Assembly: GCA_012845835.1 (NCBI GenBank)
Contig: JABAKD010000023.1
Location: 5,872,137-5,936,136, forward strand
Source of the DNA: Undaria pinnatifida
Taxonomy: Eukaryota; Sar; Phaeophyceae; Laminariales; Alariaceae
DNA: 64,000 nt
Reading direction: 5' to 3'
A program made the translations under genes and the position numbers. Each line of letters opens with the position of its first letter. Within the stretch, counting starts at the first letter, position 1. Shown here one piece after another: positions 1-9,450 of this stretch. The notes beneath the pieces were generated by a model. It worked only from the letters and a program-made list of their open reading frames with translations. It searched no databases and had not been told where the DNA came from.

Positions 1-343
1 ATCCTCGGCCAAGGAGCTCCGTCAGACAGATTGTGCTTAGATAAAACAATGCATTGGCTGTCGCACCACGAGTTTTATCGTGTCCCGACACCATGGTGTG
101 CAGATGAAATGAAATAGTTGCTCCGTTAGATTAGAAAATCCAATCGGGTTTGGTCTGAGTACTCCATGCCCCACCAATCTTAGCGAACGTCAAGCGTTTC
201 AAGCCGCCTCTGTATACGCACGCAATGGGCCGTTCCTACCGACCGTGGAGAATCCCCGCCAGTCTGTTAGTACTTGCTACAAAGTCCCTTTGCCTATGTT
301 TAACTGAAACAAAAACGAAACCCGCCTGCGTATTCACACGCGC
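1..343. other. Unassigned flank of the left-edge pseudo-exon
   Basis: No gene or repeat is recognised here. On the minus strand it lies downstream of the pseudo-exon at 344-782, where an intron would be expected. The decayed donor site and a short stretch of intron-like sequence match the start of intron 9 of the central gene. Confidence 0.4.
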
Positions 344-782
344 CATTGCTTGTATGACGCCCTCTCGCCGCTAGGGTCGGTGACCCACAGGTCGAGGTCG
401 TCATTCGATTCCAACTGGAGCCTGATTCTTGACTCGTTTCTGCACCCCTCGTTGACGATATCTACGTTAAACTCGACGTCCCCCTGCGCCGTCGGATGCT
501 TCGAACAGAACGAACAAACGAACTCCCTCGCTGTAGCCGATGGGGATATCGTGAATGCTAGCCGAACAGTTTACCGATCGATGTGTATATCACGCCTTGA
601 TCGCGCTCAAAATTTGCTCGTCGCGGCTTCGCTGTAGAGGTAAGAGATACATCCCGGTGAAGGCGGGAAACGTCGTGTCGTCGTATTCCGCCAAGTTTCC
701 CGACGCCGCAATCGCAGGTATACCGGCTCCGTCGGCAACATAAAACTTGTCACACTCCTGTTAACGAACCGCGGCCTTCAGC
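344..782 (-). pseudogene. Decayed paralogue of exon 9 of the central mosaic gene
   Basis: On the minus strand this stretch matches exon 9 (49061-49540) along its whole length. Seen directly: EYDDTTFPAFTGMYL against KYDDTALPESTGLYL, IHDIPIGYSEGV against IDDIPVGYSRGV, VDIVNEGC against IDIANEGC, and DLDLWVTDPSGERASY against YIDLWVTDPKGNRVSY. It carries an in-frame TGA after the DEQILSAIKA block and a frame change between GYSEGV and VDIVNEGC. The acceptor-side AAG/GCT is preserved. The donor GT has become GC (GCGCGT for GTGCGT). Keeping both exon borders and a little intron points to a DNA-level duplicate rather than a retrocopy. The next exon of this copy would lie left of the window. Modules represented: the pre-peptidase-C-like module and the first half of a YfaP/DUF2135-like module. 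Confidence 0.85.
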
Positions 783-799
783 CTTGAGATCTAGAGTCA

Positions 800-949
800 T
801 GGGGTGAGACAAGCATGCATACATAGTCTATAGAAAGATAATGACGTGATATCAACTGCGTAGAGGTGTTTATTACTATGGCCGATTTCGACTGCAAGTG
901 GGGCGTTTAAACAAACTGGGTGGAAAAAAAAAAAAAAAAAACGGAGGCA

Positions 950-981
<32 letters not shown>

Positions 982-1085
982 GGGATCGGAGGAGGGGGAG
1001 GGAAGGGGTGGGGGGGGGTTCACAAGAAGGATCGAGGGAGGGGGGGGGGGGGGGCGGGGCGGGGCGGGGCATTTCAATATGTGCG
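800..1085 (+). repeat. R1 repeat fragment with long G tracts
   Basis: Shares the block around GTAGAGGTGTTTATTACT and TGGGGCGTTT with the R1 copy near 7200-7270. G runs of up to about 30 bases follow, then the R1 signature GTGCGCGGAAACTATA. The G tracts could form G-quadruplexes. Glycine- or proline-rich ORFs here are composition artefacts. Confidence 0.6.
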
Positions 1086-1104
1086 CGGAAACTATAGAAG
1101 AAGT

Positions 1105-1215
1105 TTATTATGGTGGATGTGGGGTTTGAACCCACGACCCAAAAACCCATGGTCTGTCGACGACCCCATTTTGTTAACGTATTAATGGGGTATTAGTCCG
1201 TTTGACCACTTGCAA
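1105..1215 (-). other. tRNA-like remnant with T-arm and class-II-like D region
   Basis: The minus strand has a perfect T-arm (GTGGG, loop TTCAAAC, CCCAC) followed by ATCCACC. Upstream are an AAGTGGTCAAACGGACT block like the D region of Leu/Ser tRNAs and a CCCCATT/AATGGGG stem. The 5' acceptor strand that should pair with ATCCACC was not found. It is therefore a tRNA pseudogene or a SINE head rather than a working tRNA gene. Confidence 0.35.
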
Positions 1216-1289
1216 AAGCTTTACGACCCATAGCTTACCCAAACCAACCCTCATAGCGCTTGTGTCTGTCGTGCGGATGCGTAGTGATA

Positions 1290-1605
1290 TAGATACTACG
1301 TGTAATGTATACGTGGTAGTCTCTCTTGATGGGCGAGCGTTATACTGGTAGACGGTTTCTCCAGACGTGAGTAATAACGCACCGGTATGGACCTGGCTCA
1401 TCGTTGACAGACTCCTGATTTCAGTTTTGTATGTTTCTGGTGGGGGCATGAACTGCGTCAGCTGTGATATATGCGTGTACGACCTTGGGCTGTTTGTGTT
1501 TTTCCCTGGGGTATTCCTCAGCTCCAGAGTGACCGGAGCCTGTCCTGTGACGACGGACTTGATTATGTGAGTTAATGTGAGAACAACAACAAGATAACTT
1601 TGATC
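1290..1605. repeat. R5 dispersed repeat, copy 1
   Basis: Closely matches 2595-2695 plus 3017-3255: shared blocks include ATACGTGGTAGTCT, CAGCTGTGATATATG and TTGTTTGTGTTTTTCCC. This copy is uninterrupted and shows the empty site of the LTR relic that splits copy 2. No coding capacity is recognised. Confidence 0.7.
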
Positions 1606-1741
1606 CATTTCGTACTCTCCTAGCCCCCAAAGCGTGAACGCCACACCATCAAGTCAAAGAGTGCCTCACCTTGCACTATTGAGGGATATTCAAAGCCTCC
1701 ATAACGCCGAACCTGCCCTATTAAGGCACTCTTATAAGTAG

Positions 1742-1882
1742 TGCAGGTGCCCGCAACGAGTTCAGGTAAAATCTCTGGACACACCCGGCACTATAGCGGG
1801 CCCAGTACTCTTATGAGTAGTGCAGGTGCCCAGGTAAAATCTCTGGACACACCCCGGCACTATAGCGGGCCCAGTACTACGG
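1742..1882. repeat. Tandem duplication of about 70 bp
   Basis: Two neighbouring units share AGGTAAAATCTCTGGACACA and GGCACTATAGCGGGCCCAGT. No gene is recognised between 1605 and 1955. Confidence 0.7.
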
Positions 1883-1954
1883 CTGTGCGTTGGCCCTTGA
1901 GTGCGATTCCCACCGTGCGTGCTGATGTTTCACATTATTTTAAAAATTAAAATA

Positions 1955-2275
1955 CACTCAAGCTGTGAGATCGAAGATTTTGTCGAAACTCATCTTTGCA
2001 AGCTGTGTGTGATACTCCGATCGCGCGTATTACGGGTTGTGTGTCCTCATTAAGGATATAGGTCGGCGACTCCCTTTGCAACTACAGTGTAGCTATCAGG
2101 GTCAACATGGTGATGTCAGGCAGTCTGTGCGCGGAAACTATATAACCCGTTTCTGAGGGGGACAAAATCTGACTGCTGTTGAAGGAAATGCATCAGTTTA
2201 TCAAGTGAATCCTGTAAATCGAATATCCGGTGAGGGGAGGGCGGAGTTTTTAAGTTATGTGCAAAAACAAGTGAA
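1955..2275 (+). repeat. R1 repeat head, copy near 2 kb
   Basis: Runs from AGCTGTGAGATCGAAGATTT through CATCTTTGCAAGCTGTG, TCCGATCGCGCGTATTA, a CAGTGTAGCTATCAGGGTCA block and GTGCGCGGAAACTATA to a GGTGAGGGGAGGGC end. The same order recurs near 6483, 8690 (inverted), 20740 and 43185 (inverted). Confidence 0.75.
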
Positions 2276-2594
2276 AGGATAATAGATGGGATTAAAAGAA
2301 GAAAAAAAAAAATACAACGTTGTTGTTGTTAGGTCACCACCGCTTTTGCTGTGCTGTGCTGCTGCCGTGCTGCTGCTGGGGTGCTCGTGTGGTGTGCCTG
2401 TGATGGTTTCGATGGCGGCGGTGGTGGTGCTGTCGCGTTTGCGAGAGGACGAAGCTCTGTCTCGCACACTACAAGCGCGGTATGCTGTCGTAGGTGTGTT
2501 TGTGATTCTTTGTTGTGGGTGATAGGTAACGTGTACACCAGACACAGGTATCATACCAGGTACAGTATAGGGAGTGCTGACATTACTATTGATG

Positions 2595-3255
2595 GTGATA
2601 GATACTTCGTGTAAAAGACCTATTGTCTATACGTGGTAGTCTTTCTTGGGTGGCAACCGGTATAATCGGTTTTTCCAGGCGCGAGCAATGATACGTGTTA
2701 AATTAAAGGTGGGGGACACAGAGTGCCCCCTGCAGGTGTCCTGCCGACGACGCCACATGTTAAATCAAAGGTGGGGGACACAGAGTGCCCCCTGCAGGTC
2801 TGCCAATTGAGCAGGTCCTCGGAGAATACTCACTTTCGTTCCTTCGTAGAGATGTAGCTTTATTCGTTTCCACCAGAGCCCGGGATAGCTTCAGAGATCG
2901 GAGGAGCGTGCCTCCGATCTAACTCCTAACTTCCCCGAATATAAACCGCATACGAAACCCATCCAAATGATCTCAAATTCGGACACCTGCAGGCCTTTCG
3001 AGGCCGTGTCTTAACATACTTATGTACCAGGTATAGACCTGGCACATCGTAGACTGACTCCCGATTTCACTTTTATATGTTTCAGGTGGAGGCATGAACT
3101 TCGTCAGCTGTGATATATGTGTGTACCACCTTGGGTTGTTTGTGTTTTTCCCGTCGGTACTCCTCAGCTCCAGAGTAATAATGGAAGCCTGTCTTGTGAC
3201 CACGGACTTGAAAATTCGAGTTAATCTGAGAACAACAACCACAACAACAACTTGG
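2595..3255. repeat. R5 dispersed repeat, copy 2, split by an LTR relic
   Basis: The repeat covers 2595-2695 and resumes at 3017-3255. The LTR relic at 2696-3016 lies between. Copy 1 at 1290-1605 is continuous across the same point, so the LTR sequence inserted into this copy. Confidence 0.7.
2696..3016 (-). mobile_element. Relic of a TGTTAAG-type LTR retroelement
   Basis: On the minus strand an LTR of about 260 bp (2758-3016) begins TGTTAAGA, carries an AATAAA-type signal and ends TTTAACA. It is the same family as the LTR at 17362-17630. A short stretch matching the start of that family's internal region (TGTGGCGTCG) and a second LTR tip follow at 2696-2757. It is a broken fossil with almost no internal part. 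No clean target duplication was seen. Confidence 0.75.
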
Positions 3256-3271
3256 TACAAGGTAGTGAACA

Positions 3272-3876
3272 GGTCGCCCCGGTGACGTATCAGGTTGTCC
3301 TCGAGCCTGGTATAGGTAGTTTGAGCACCAACGAGTGCATACTCGTAAAATTCCGTTGGGAATTTTTCTTGTGCACAAATTCACTTGCGGAAAGGGCGAG
3401 AAGGTCATTTTTTTTTTTTCTCACACTTCTACTCTCCAGTTCCTGGACAAGCCGTGGTCACAGGTGTCGTCCCTTCTCCCCCCCGGTTCTTGCCTTCATT
3501 TTTTATCGCGCACAGGGTCCATCAATCCCACTGCTCGATGATTTTTCATCGAGTATTGCTAACTCACGCTCTCGCGCTTTCCGCAAGTCAATTTGTGCAC
3601 AAGAAAAAGTCCCAACGAATTTATACACCACGTATGCACTCCGCGGGGCTCGAACTCACGAAACTGACCTATACCAGGCTCGAAGATAACCTGATACGCC
3701 ACCGGGGCGATCGAGTTAGCAACACTCGATGAAATCTCGACGAGCAGTGGGATTGCTGAACCCTATGCGCGATAAAAATTGAAGGCAAGGACCGGGGGGG
3801 AGAAGGGACGACACCTGTGATCACGGCTTGTCCAAAAGCTGGAAAGTAGAAGTGTGAGAACAAGAAAAAAAAAAAG
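3272..3876 (+). mobile_element. tRNA-derived SINE 1, interrupted by SINE 2
   Basis: The head (from 3272) has TCGCCCCGGTGACGTATCAGG, a box-A-like tRNA start, then a GAGTGCATACTCG junction and a TTGTGCACAAATT block. The tail (3717-3876) has TTAGCAACACTCG, AGCAGTGGGATTGCTGA, GGACGACACCTGTGATCA and an A-rich end. The two parts flank the inverted SINE 2. Together they match the uninterrupted SINE 3, so SINE 2 jumped into SINE 1. The box B region of this copy is diverged. Confidence 0.75.
3408..3711 (-). mobile_element. tRNA-derived SINE 2, nested inside SINE 1
   Basis: On the minus strand it starts TCGCCCCGGTGGCGTATCAGG (box A region), continues GTGAGTTCGAGCCCCGC (box B match, GTTCGAGCC) and ends GTGTGAG plus an A run, seen as a T run at 3408 on the plus strand. 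Length is about 300 bp. It is transcribed away from SINE 1. Pol III promoter function is inferred from the boxes. Confidence 0.8.
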
Positions 3877-4086
3877 TATCCAAAAGTGGAATAATGCCAG
3901 TTCTGAGAAGTTGGAAGAGCTGTTATTTCTGGGCTTTAGAAATCACTAAAAAATCCGCTGATTTCTGGCCTCGATTAGTCTATTTCTGGCCCCAGAAAAA
4001 CGAACGATGATTTCTGTGAATAATAATATTTTGGGCGTCGGAGATCCCTGTTAAAGAGAGAAATAATCGCTGAAAATATTTCCCAA

Positions 4087-5030
4087 ACTCTTGTCAAACA
4101 TCTTGAGTCCATGTCACACGAAGGTGAATCAGTCGCCCTGGTGGCGTATCAGGTTGTTCTCGAGCCTGGTATAGGTCAGTTTCGTGAGTTCGAGCCCCGC
4201 CGAGTGCATACTCGTAACAATTCGTTGGGACTTTTTCTTGTGCACAAAATGGCCTACGGAAAGCTCAAGAGCGTGAGTTAGCAACACTCGATGAGAAATC
4301 GACGATCAGTGGGATCGCTGAGCCCCATGCGCGATGAGAATTGAAGGCAAGAACCGGGGGGGGGAAAGGGACGACACCTGTGACCACGGCTCGTCTAGAA
4401 ACTGGAAAGTAGAAGTGTGAGACAAAAAATATAATAATATATGGCGCTGGAGCCCTAGGAAGATCCGCAAAACCAACTGAAATCAACATTCGTCTGGGAA
4501 ATACTCCCAAAACGGACGATACGAAGAAGGCGCACAAGTGAAATGATCCAAGGTGCAAACTGAACTCACATGGCCGTGGGTATCCACTCAACTACGGCAT
4601 AGAGTTCGCCCGTTCCCACAACTAACAAACTCGCGGCTACAAACTACAGCGGTTGGGCTGCCTGCACCGTGCGAACCGCAAGGTAATGTCGTGAGCACAG
4701 ACGAACGCGCCTGCTGTCTGGAGTGCTGTCACAGTGACGACCGGCGGGCATGCAGTGAAAAAAGAGCAATCGAACCAAAAACCACCATACAAATATCAAT
4801 GATCGCCCTGTCTTCCCGGGTTATCTGAACGGTTGCAGCGCAACTACGACGCCCGAGCCTTAAAATTGAAAATTGTGGGGGTTCGTTCCCCATGAAGGGT
4901 ATACAACTCTACCAACACTCTACACAGTACAAAAATCAGTGACGCAAGTAACATGTTGTACTTCTGCCTCGTAAAAAAAAAACTTGAAAAGACGATCGCT
5001 GCTCTCGTGATGACGGTGTCCGTGCGGGTC
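4087..5030 (+). repeat. R4 repeat, copy 1 (contains SINE 3)
   Basis: Matches 22237-22883: TGGAGCCCTA, ACTGAACTCACATGGCCG, GCGCAACTACGACGCCCG, GTGACGCAAGTAACAT and CGATCGCTGCTCTCGTGATG occur in the same order and orientation. The match starts before SINE 3 (CACACGAAGGTG against GCACGAAGGTG) and resumes after it. Copy 2 is therefore the empty site. No coding function is recognised. Confidence 0.75.
4131..4430 (+). mobile_element. tRNA-derived SINE 3, the most complete copy
   Basis: About 300 bp. The tRNA-related head has box A (GGTGGCGTATCAGG) and box B (GAGTTCGAGCCCC). The body has GTGCATACTCG, GGGACTTTTTCTTGTGCAC and TTAGCAACACTCGATGA. The tail has GACGACACCTGTGACCACGG, AAGTAGAAGTGTGAG and an A-rich end. 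It sits inside R4 copy 1. Confidence 0.8.
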
Positions 5031-5621
5031 GTGGGTCTCCGTGTGCTATTCTCCTGCTGTGATTCTCCATGGCCGCCTTATCGCCTTAGCTCACTCGGCC
5101 CGCTCATTCGCACTTGCTCTCGTTGACGCTCATTTTCAATTGGTACTCCTTCTCCCCCGTCTAAAAAAATAAAATGCTCCTCGTAGCTTGCAGTGCTGAT
5201 CTGAAAACAAGAGTTCTTGTTCGAGAAGAGTTCAATCCGTCTCTTCCCCGCCCGTCGACGCTCAGTCGCCTTCCTCCTTCGTCGTCGAATCCCGCCTCCC
5301 GCCAGCGCAGTTCCATCCACTCAAACCAAGACTACGCAGTAGTGTGGCTCTTGGTGGCGCCTGCCTCCGCGCGCGAGCATCCCGATCAAGCATTGCTGCT
5401 CCGCCGCTGCTCCCTAAAAAGACGCCCTGATCGTAGGTGACCATGCCTAACGCACCACGTACGACCCAACTCTCCCGCCACGCCTAAGCTTTGCGGGCAG
5501 ACGCAGCAGCAAGAAGGTATCACTCCTCCTCGAGGGTATGATATCCCCGCCGTACAAATACTAATGCCGCAATACGGTTATCCGACGCCTGTGTTGACTG
5601 CCCGAACAACCTCTGCATGCC
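5031..5621. other. Unassigned region upstream of the tandem duplication
   Basis: No gene is recognised. Short ORFs on both strands lack recognisable motifs. Part of 5440-5621 resembles a decayed relative of the 230-bp unit that follows, with shared fragments such as GACGC and TTGACTGCCC. Confidence 0.35.
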
Positions 5622-6075
5622 TGGTTGTTGTATTTAGCTGTTGTTGACTACCCCGTGCCCCGTACGTGTTACACGCCTCTCACCGAACGGTATGTCTGCA
5701 GACAACCCGAACCACCTCACCCCCCACGCCATACCTTCCTGCACGCCCAAGCTTGACTGACTTTATTCCAACTTCTACACTGCCTGTGATCTCGCTGCAC
5801 GCCAAAGGTACAAACAAACGCGCAAGGCTACAACAAGAAGAGACGATGCGGAGGTTGTTGTATTTAGCTGTTGTTGACTGCCCCGTGCCCTGTACGTGTG
5901 ACACGACTTTCACCGAACGGTATGTCTGCAGATAACCCGAACCACATCACCCCTCACACCACACCTTCCTGTACGGCCCAGCTCGACTGACATTATTCCA
6001 ACTTCTACACTGTCATCTCGCTGCACGCCAGAGGTACACACAAACGCGCAAGGCTACAACAAGAAGAGAAGACGA
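5622..6075. repeat. 230-bp tandem duplication upstream of the candidate first exon
   Basis: Units 5622-5851 and 5852-6075 both start GGTTGTTGTATTTAGCTGTT and share CACCGAACGGTATGTCTGCA, ATTCCAACTTCTACACTG and GGCTACAACAAGAAGAG. The array ends 39 bp before the ATG at 6115. If that exon is real, the array lies in its promoter or 5' untranslated region. Confidence 0.8.
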
Positions 6076-6114
6076 AGTAAACATTTTCCCGGCCTGAACT
6101 ATTTCTTGGCCAAC

Positions 6115-6175
6115 ATGCGGCGTGGCTTCTCTCTCGCCACGCTTGCGTCCGCCTGCGTCTGCGGTTCTTCGTCTG
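6115..6175 (+). CDS. Candidate first exon encoding a signal peptide
   Basis: ATG at 6115 in context CCAACATGCGG opens a 61-nt frame starting MRRGFSLATLASACVC. It has a basic start, a hydrophobic core and small residues near the end, the usual layout of a secretory signal peptide. It stops in phase 1 at a strong donor, TCTG/GTGAGT, at 6176. The central gene's exon 1 (34607) starts with two bases that complete a codon, so the join is in phase and gives Ala. With this exon the model is 766 codons plus stop. The link is inference: the intron would be about 28 kb, filled by retroelements and a sequence gap. The exon could instead belong to another gene or be chance. Confidence 0.4.
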
Positions 6176-6200
6176 GTGAGTGGTTGATGTATGGTTAACA

Positions 6201-6482
6201 TTTTTTTTTTCCTGCACACTTCAACTTTCCAGCTTCTGGATAATCCGTGGTCACAGGTGTCGTCCCTTCTTTCCCCCTGTTCTTGCTGTCAATATTTATC
6301 GATTAAAGGGTTCGGCAATCCCACTGCTCGTCGATTTTTATCCATTGTGCTAAATCACGCTCTCGCGCTTTCCGCGAGTCAATTTGTGCACAAGAAAAAG
6401 TCCCCAACACGAGTTCATACGAGTATGCACTCGGGGGGGCTCGAACTCACGAAAATGCTCGAGGACAACCTGGTACGCCCCA
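6201..6482 (-). mobile_element. tRNA-derived SINE 4
   Basis: The minus strand carries the head GGGGCGTACCAGGTTGTCCTC, box B GTGAGTTCGAGCCCCC, the TTGTGCACAAATTGACTCG block and the tail GACACCTGTGACCACGG with an A run (T run at 6201-6210). It begins 25 bp after the candidate donor at 6176 and abuts an R1 repeat at 6483. Confidence 0.75.
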
Positions 6483-7510
6483 CTCCAGCTGTGAGATCGA
6501 AGATTTTGTCGAACTCATCTTTGCACGCTGGTGTGTGATAATCCGATCGCGCGTATTACAGGTTATGTGTCCTCATGAAGGATATATGTCGGCAACTACC
6601 CTTGCATTTATAGTGTAACTATCAGGGTCAACAGGGTGATGTTAGTCAGTCTGTGCGTGGAAACTATAAAACCCGTTTTTGAGAGGGGAAAAATCTGACA
6701 GCCGCATATATGGAATGAAATGCATCAGATTATTTTATTATGAAGATTAAATTGCACTCCAGCTGTGAGATCGAATACTTTGTCGAAACTCATATTTTCA
6801 AGCTGTGTGTGATACTGAAGTGAATGCTGTTTAGTCGAATAACCGGTGAGGGGAGGGCATAGTTTTTAATGACGTGGGTTCCTGGGTTTGATCAAGAGGG
6901 AGCGGGGGGGGGGGGGGCGGGGGGCGGGACGGGCGGGGCAGCTCAATCTGTGCGTGGAAACTATAAATCCTATCCTGAAATTGTGCAACCAGTGAGGAGA
7001 GGGCAGAGCGTTCGAGGGGGTGGCGGTGGGGGTAGGGTGGGGAGGGGGTTGGGGGGGGGCGCAAGGTTTTTTCAAACATCAGGTCGCACAGATGGGGTTT
7101 CGCCATACGCGTGGTGCTAGGTCTAGGCGATGGTGCGGGTGGTGGGGAAGGAGGGGGCGTTGGGTTAATTGCAGAAGCGGCATGGATGGCTCGAGAAAGA
7201 TACTGAGGTTATATCAAGTGCGTGGAGGTGTTTATTACTCTGTCAGCTTTCGATGTTAAGTGGGGCGTTTGAGCAAGAAAAAGGAGCGGGGAAAAAAAAG
7301 GGGGGGGGGGGGGCGGGGAGGGGGGGGGGGGGGGGGGGGGAGGGTTTTCAAGTGGTTTAACTCACATGACATATAAAAATACACTCTACCTGTGAGATCA
7401 ATTTTTTGGTCGAAAGTCATCTTTGCAAGCTTGTGTGTGATACTCCGATCGCGCGTCTGACGCATATATGCAAGGGCTTGCTATACGCGTGGTGCTAGGT
7501 CTAGGCGATC
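6483..7510 (+). repeat. R1 repeat array running into the gap
   Basis: Three R1 heads (6483, 6755, 7378; CTGTGAGATCGA followed by CTTTGCAAGCT or a variant) alternate with G-tract blocks and GTGCGTGGAAACTATA signatures. The last copy ends in GTGGTGCTAGGTCTAGGCGA next to the N run. In other copies G-rich sequence follows that motif. ORFs here are Gly/Pro-rich composition artefacts. Confidence 0.75.
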
Positions 7511-8010
7511 NNNNNNNNNNNNNNNNNNNNNNNNNNNNNNNNNNNNNNNNNNNNNNNNNNNNNNNNNNNNNNNNNNNNNNNNNNNNNNNNNNNNNNNNNN
7601 NNNNNNNNNNNNNNNNNNNNNNNNNNNNNNNNNNNNNNNNNNNNNNNNNNNNNNNNNNNNNNNNNNNNNNNNNNNNNNNNNNNNNNNNNNNNNNNNNNNN
7701 NNNNNNNNNNNNNNNNNNNNNNNNNNNNNNNNNNNNNNNNNNNNNNNNNNNNNNNNNNNNNNNNNNNNNNNNNNNNNNNNNNNNNNNNNNNNNNNNNNNN
7801 NNNNNNNNNNNNNNNNNNNNNNNNNNNNNNNNNNNNNNNNNNNNNNNNNNNNNNNNNNNNNNNNNNNNNNNNNNNNNNNNNNNNNNNNNNNNNNNNNNNN
7901 NNNNNNNNNNNNNNNNNNNNNNNNNNNNNNNNNNNNNNNNNNNNNNNNNNNNNNNNNNNNNNNNNNNNNNNNNNNNNNNNNNNNNNNNNNNNNNNNNNNN
8001 NNNNNNNNNN
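7511..8010. other. Assembly gap of 500 N
   Basis: Exactly 500 N, probably a placeholder length. R1 in plus orientation ends at its left edge and R1 in minus orientation (C tracts) starts at its right edge. The gap therefore spans the junction of an inverted repeat with long homopolymers. Confidence 0.98.
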
Positions 8011-8245
8011 CCCCCCCCCCCCCCACCCCCCCCCCCCCCTCTCCCCCACCCCCCACCCCCGCCCCCACCCCCCCACGCTCCCCCCCCAACCCATCCCAAC
8101 CCCACCCCCTCGAACACTCCACCCTCTCTTTACTCACTGATTGTACGACTTACCCCAAGATATACACGATAAACTGATGTATTATTTCCAAAAATGTCAC
8201 ATTTATCCCCTCGAAATAATGTATAGTTTCCAGGCACATATCGAG

Positions 8246-8285
<40 letters not shown>

Positions 8286-8690
8286 CCCCCAATAATATAC
8301 TGGTGCCAAAACCGTCAGATTTATCCCCTCGAAAGGATTTATAGCTTACATGCACAAATTGCCCCTTCCCCCCCCCCCCCCCCCCCCCCCCGCCCCCCTC
8401 CAAACCCGCTCGCTTTTGATCACAACCAGGCCCCCCCCTTTCCCTTCACAGCTGTCAGATTTTGTCCCCCTCAGAAACGGGTTTTATAGTTTCCGCGCAC
8501 AGACTGACTAAAATCATCCTGTTGACCCTGATAGCTACACTGTAGCTGTAAGGGGAGTCGCCGACCTCTATCCTTAATGAGGACACACAACTCGTAATGC
8601 GCGCGATCGGAGTATCACACACAGCTTGCAAAGATGAGTTTCGACGAAATCTTCGATCTCACAGCTGGAGTGTATTTTAATTTTTATAAT
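8011..8690 (-). repeat. R1 repeat, inverted copy
   Basis: Long C tracts, then TATAGTTTCCGCGCACAGA, GTTGACCCTGATAGCTACA, GATCGGAGTATCACACACAG and CTTCGATCTCACAGCTGGAG: the reverse complement of the R1 head order. The copy ends at 8690 where the AT-rich flank begins. Confidence 0.75.
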
Positions 8691-8819
8691 ATAGTATGCA
8701 ACCCAGTTCTTAGGTGCAGTAAACAACGTGTTAAAAGCTTCTTAATTTGTTATTGTACATGGATCGAAAGATAGAATATTTCAATCGATAGGTACAATCA
8801 TGTAGATTCCATTATTTTC

Positions 8820-9450
8820 TGACATCGCTAATTATATGAAAGAGATACATAATGCCAAATACAACAGGCGAGGTGATGTGGTCATGCAATGTCACCGCCA
8901 TTGAGAACGAAAGGGAGAGATGCGAATCGTTATTGTTTGAAAGGAACGCTTAGTGTACACGCGCTCAATTACGTTACTTCGTTAGTCATACTTCGCTTGG
9001 CATAGGTTGGAAAGCGATCATGCAGACGGTACGTACGGAATAACTTACGTAATAAGTTGGTAGTGCGGTTTACCTCAATTTCAGCGTATCTGTCTGTATC
9101 TCCTTTTCACATTATTGTTGTCTCACATATACGATTTTGCGCATATGATCTTCTCCGTGCGGATGTGGGGCTCTGAGGCCGATAAATCCAAGAGAGAGAT
9201 ACATGTTACAAATACCCCAAGTGAGGTGACGTGGGCATGTCACCACTATTGAACGCAAGGGTGACTTTATTTTGTTAGGCATATGCTACTTCGTTTCGTC
9301 GAGGTTGTCAGGCGATCATGCATGCAAACGGCCGGAGGCACGAAATACCCTGCGTATTAGGTTGGTAGTGTGGTCGACCGCAGTGTTAACATAACTGTCT
9401 GTACTTCTTTTTCACATTATTATTATCTAGCGTACGATTATACGCCCTGT
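8820..9450 (+). repeat. R8 tandem repeat, two units
   Basis: Units at about 8820-9177 and 9178-9450 share AGAGATACAT, GAGGTGA, GCGATCATGCA, TTGGTAGTG and TTTTCACATTATT in order. A third copy lies inverted at 12730-13100. No coding potential is recognised. Confidence 0.65.

Noticed and set aside
898-1185. Gly-rich and Pro-rich ORFs, also at 6831-7465 and 8040-8400
   Set aside because: They come from the G/C homopolymer tracts of R1 repeats; no codon structure or motif.
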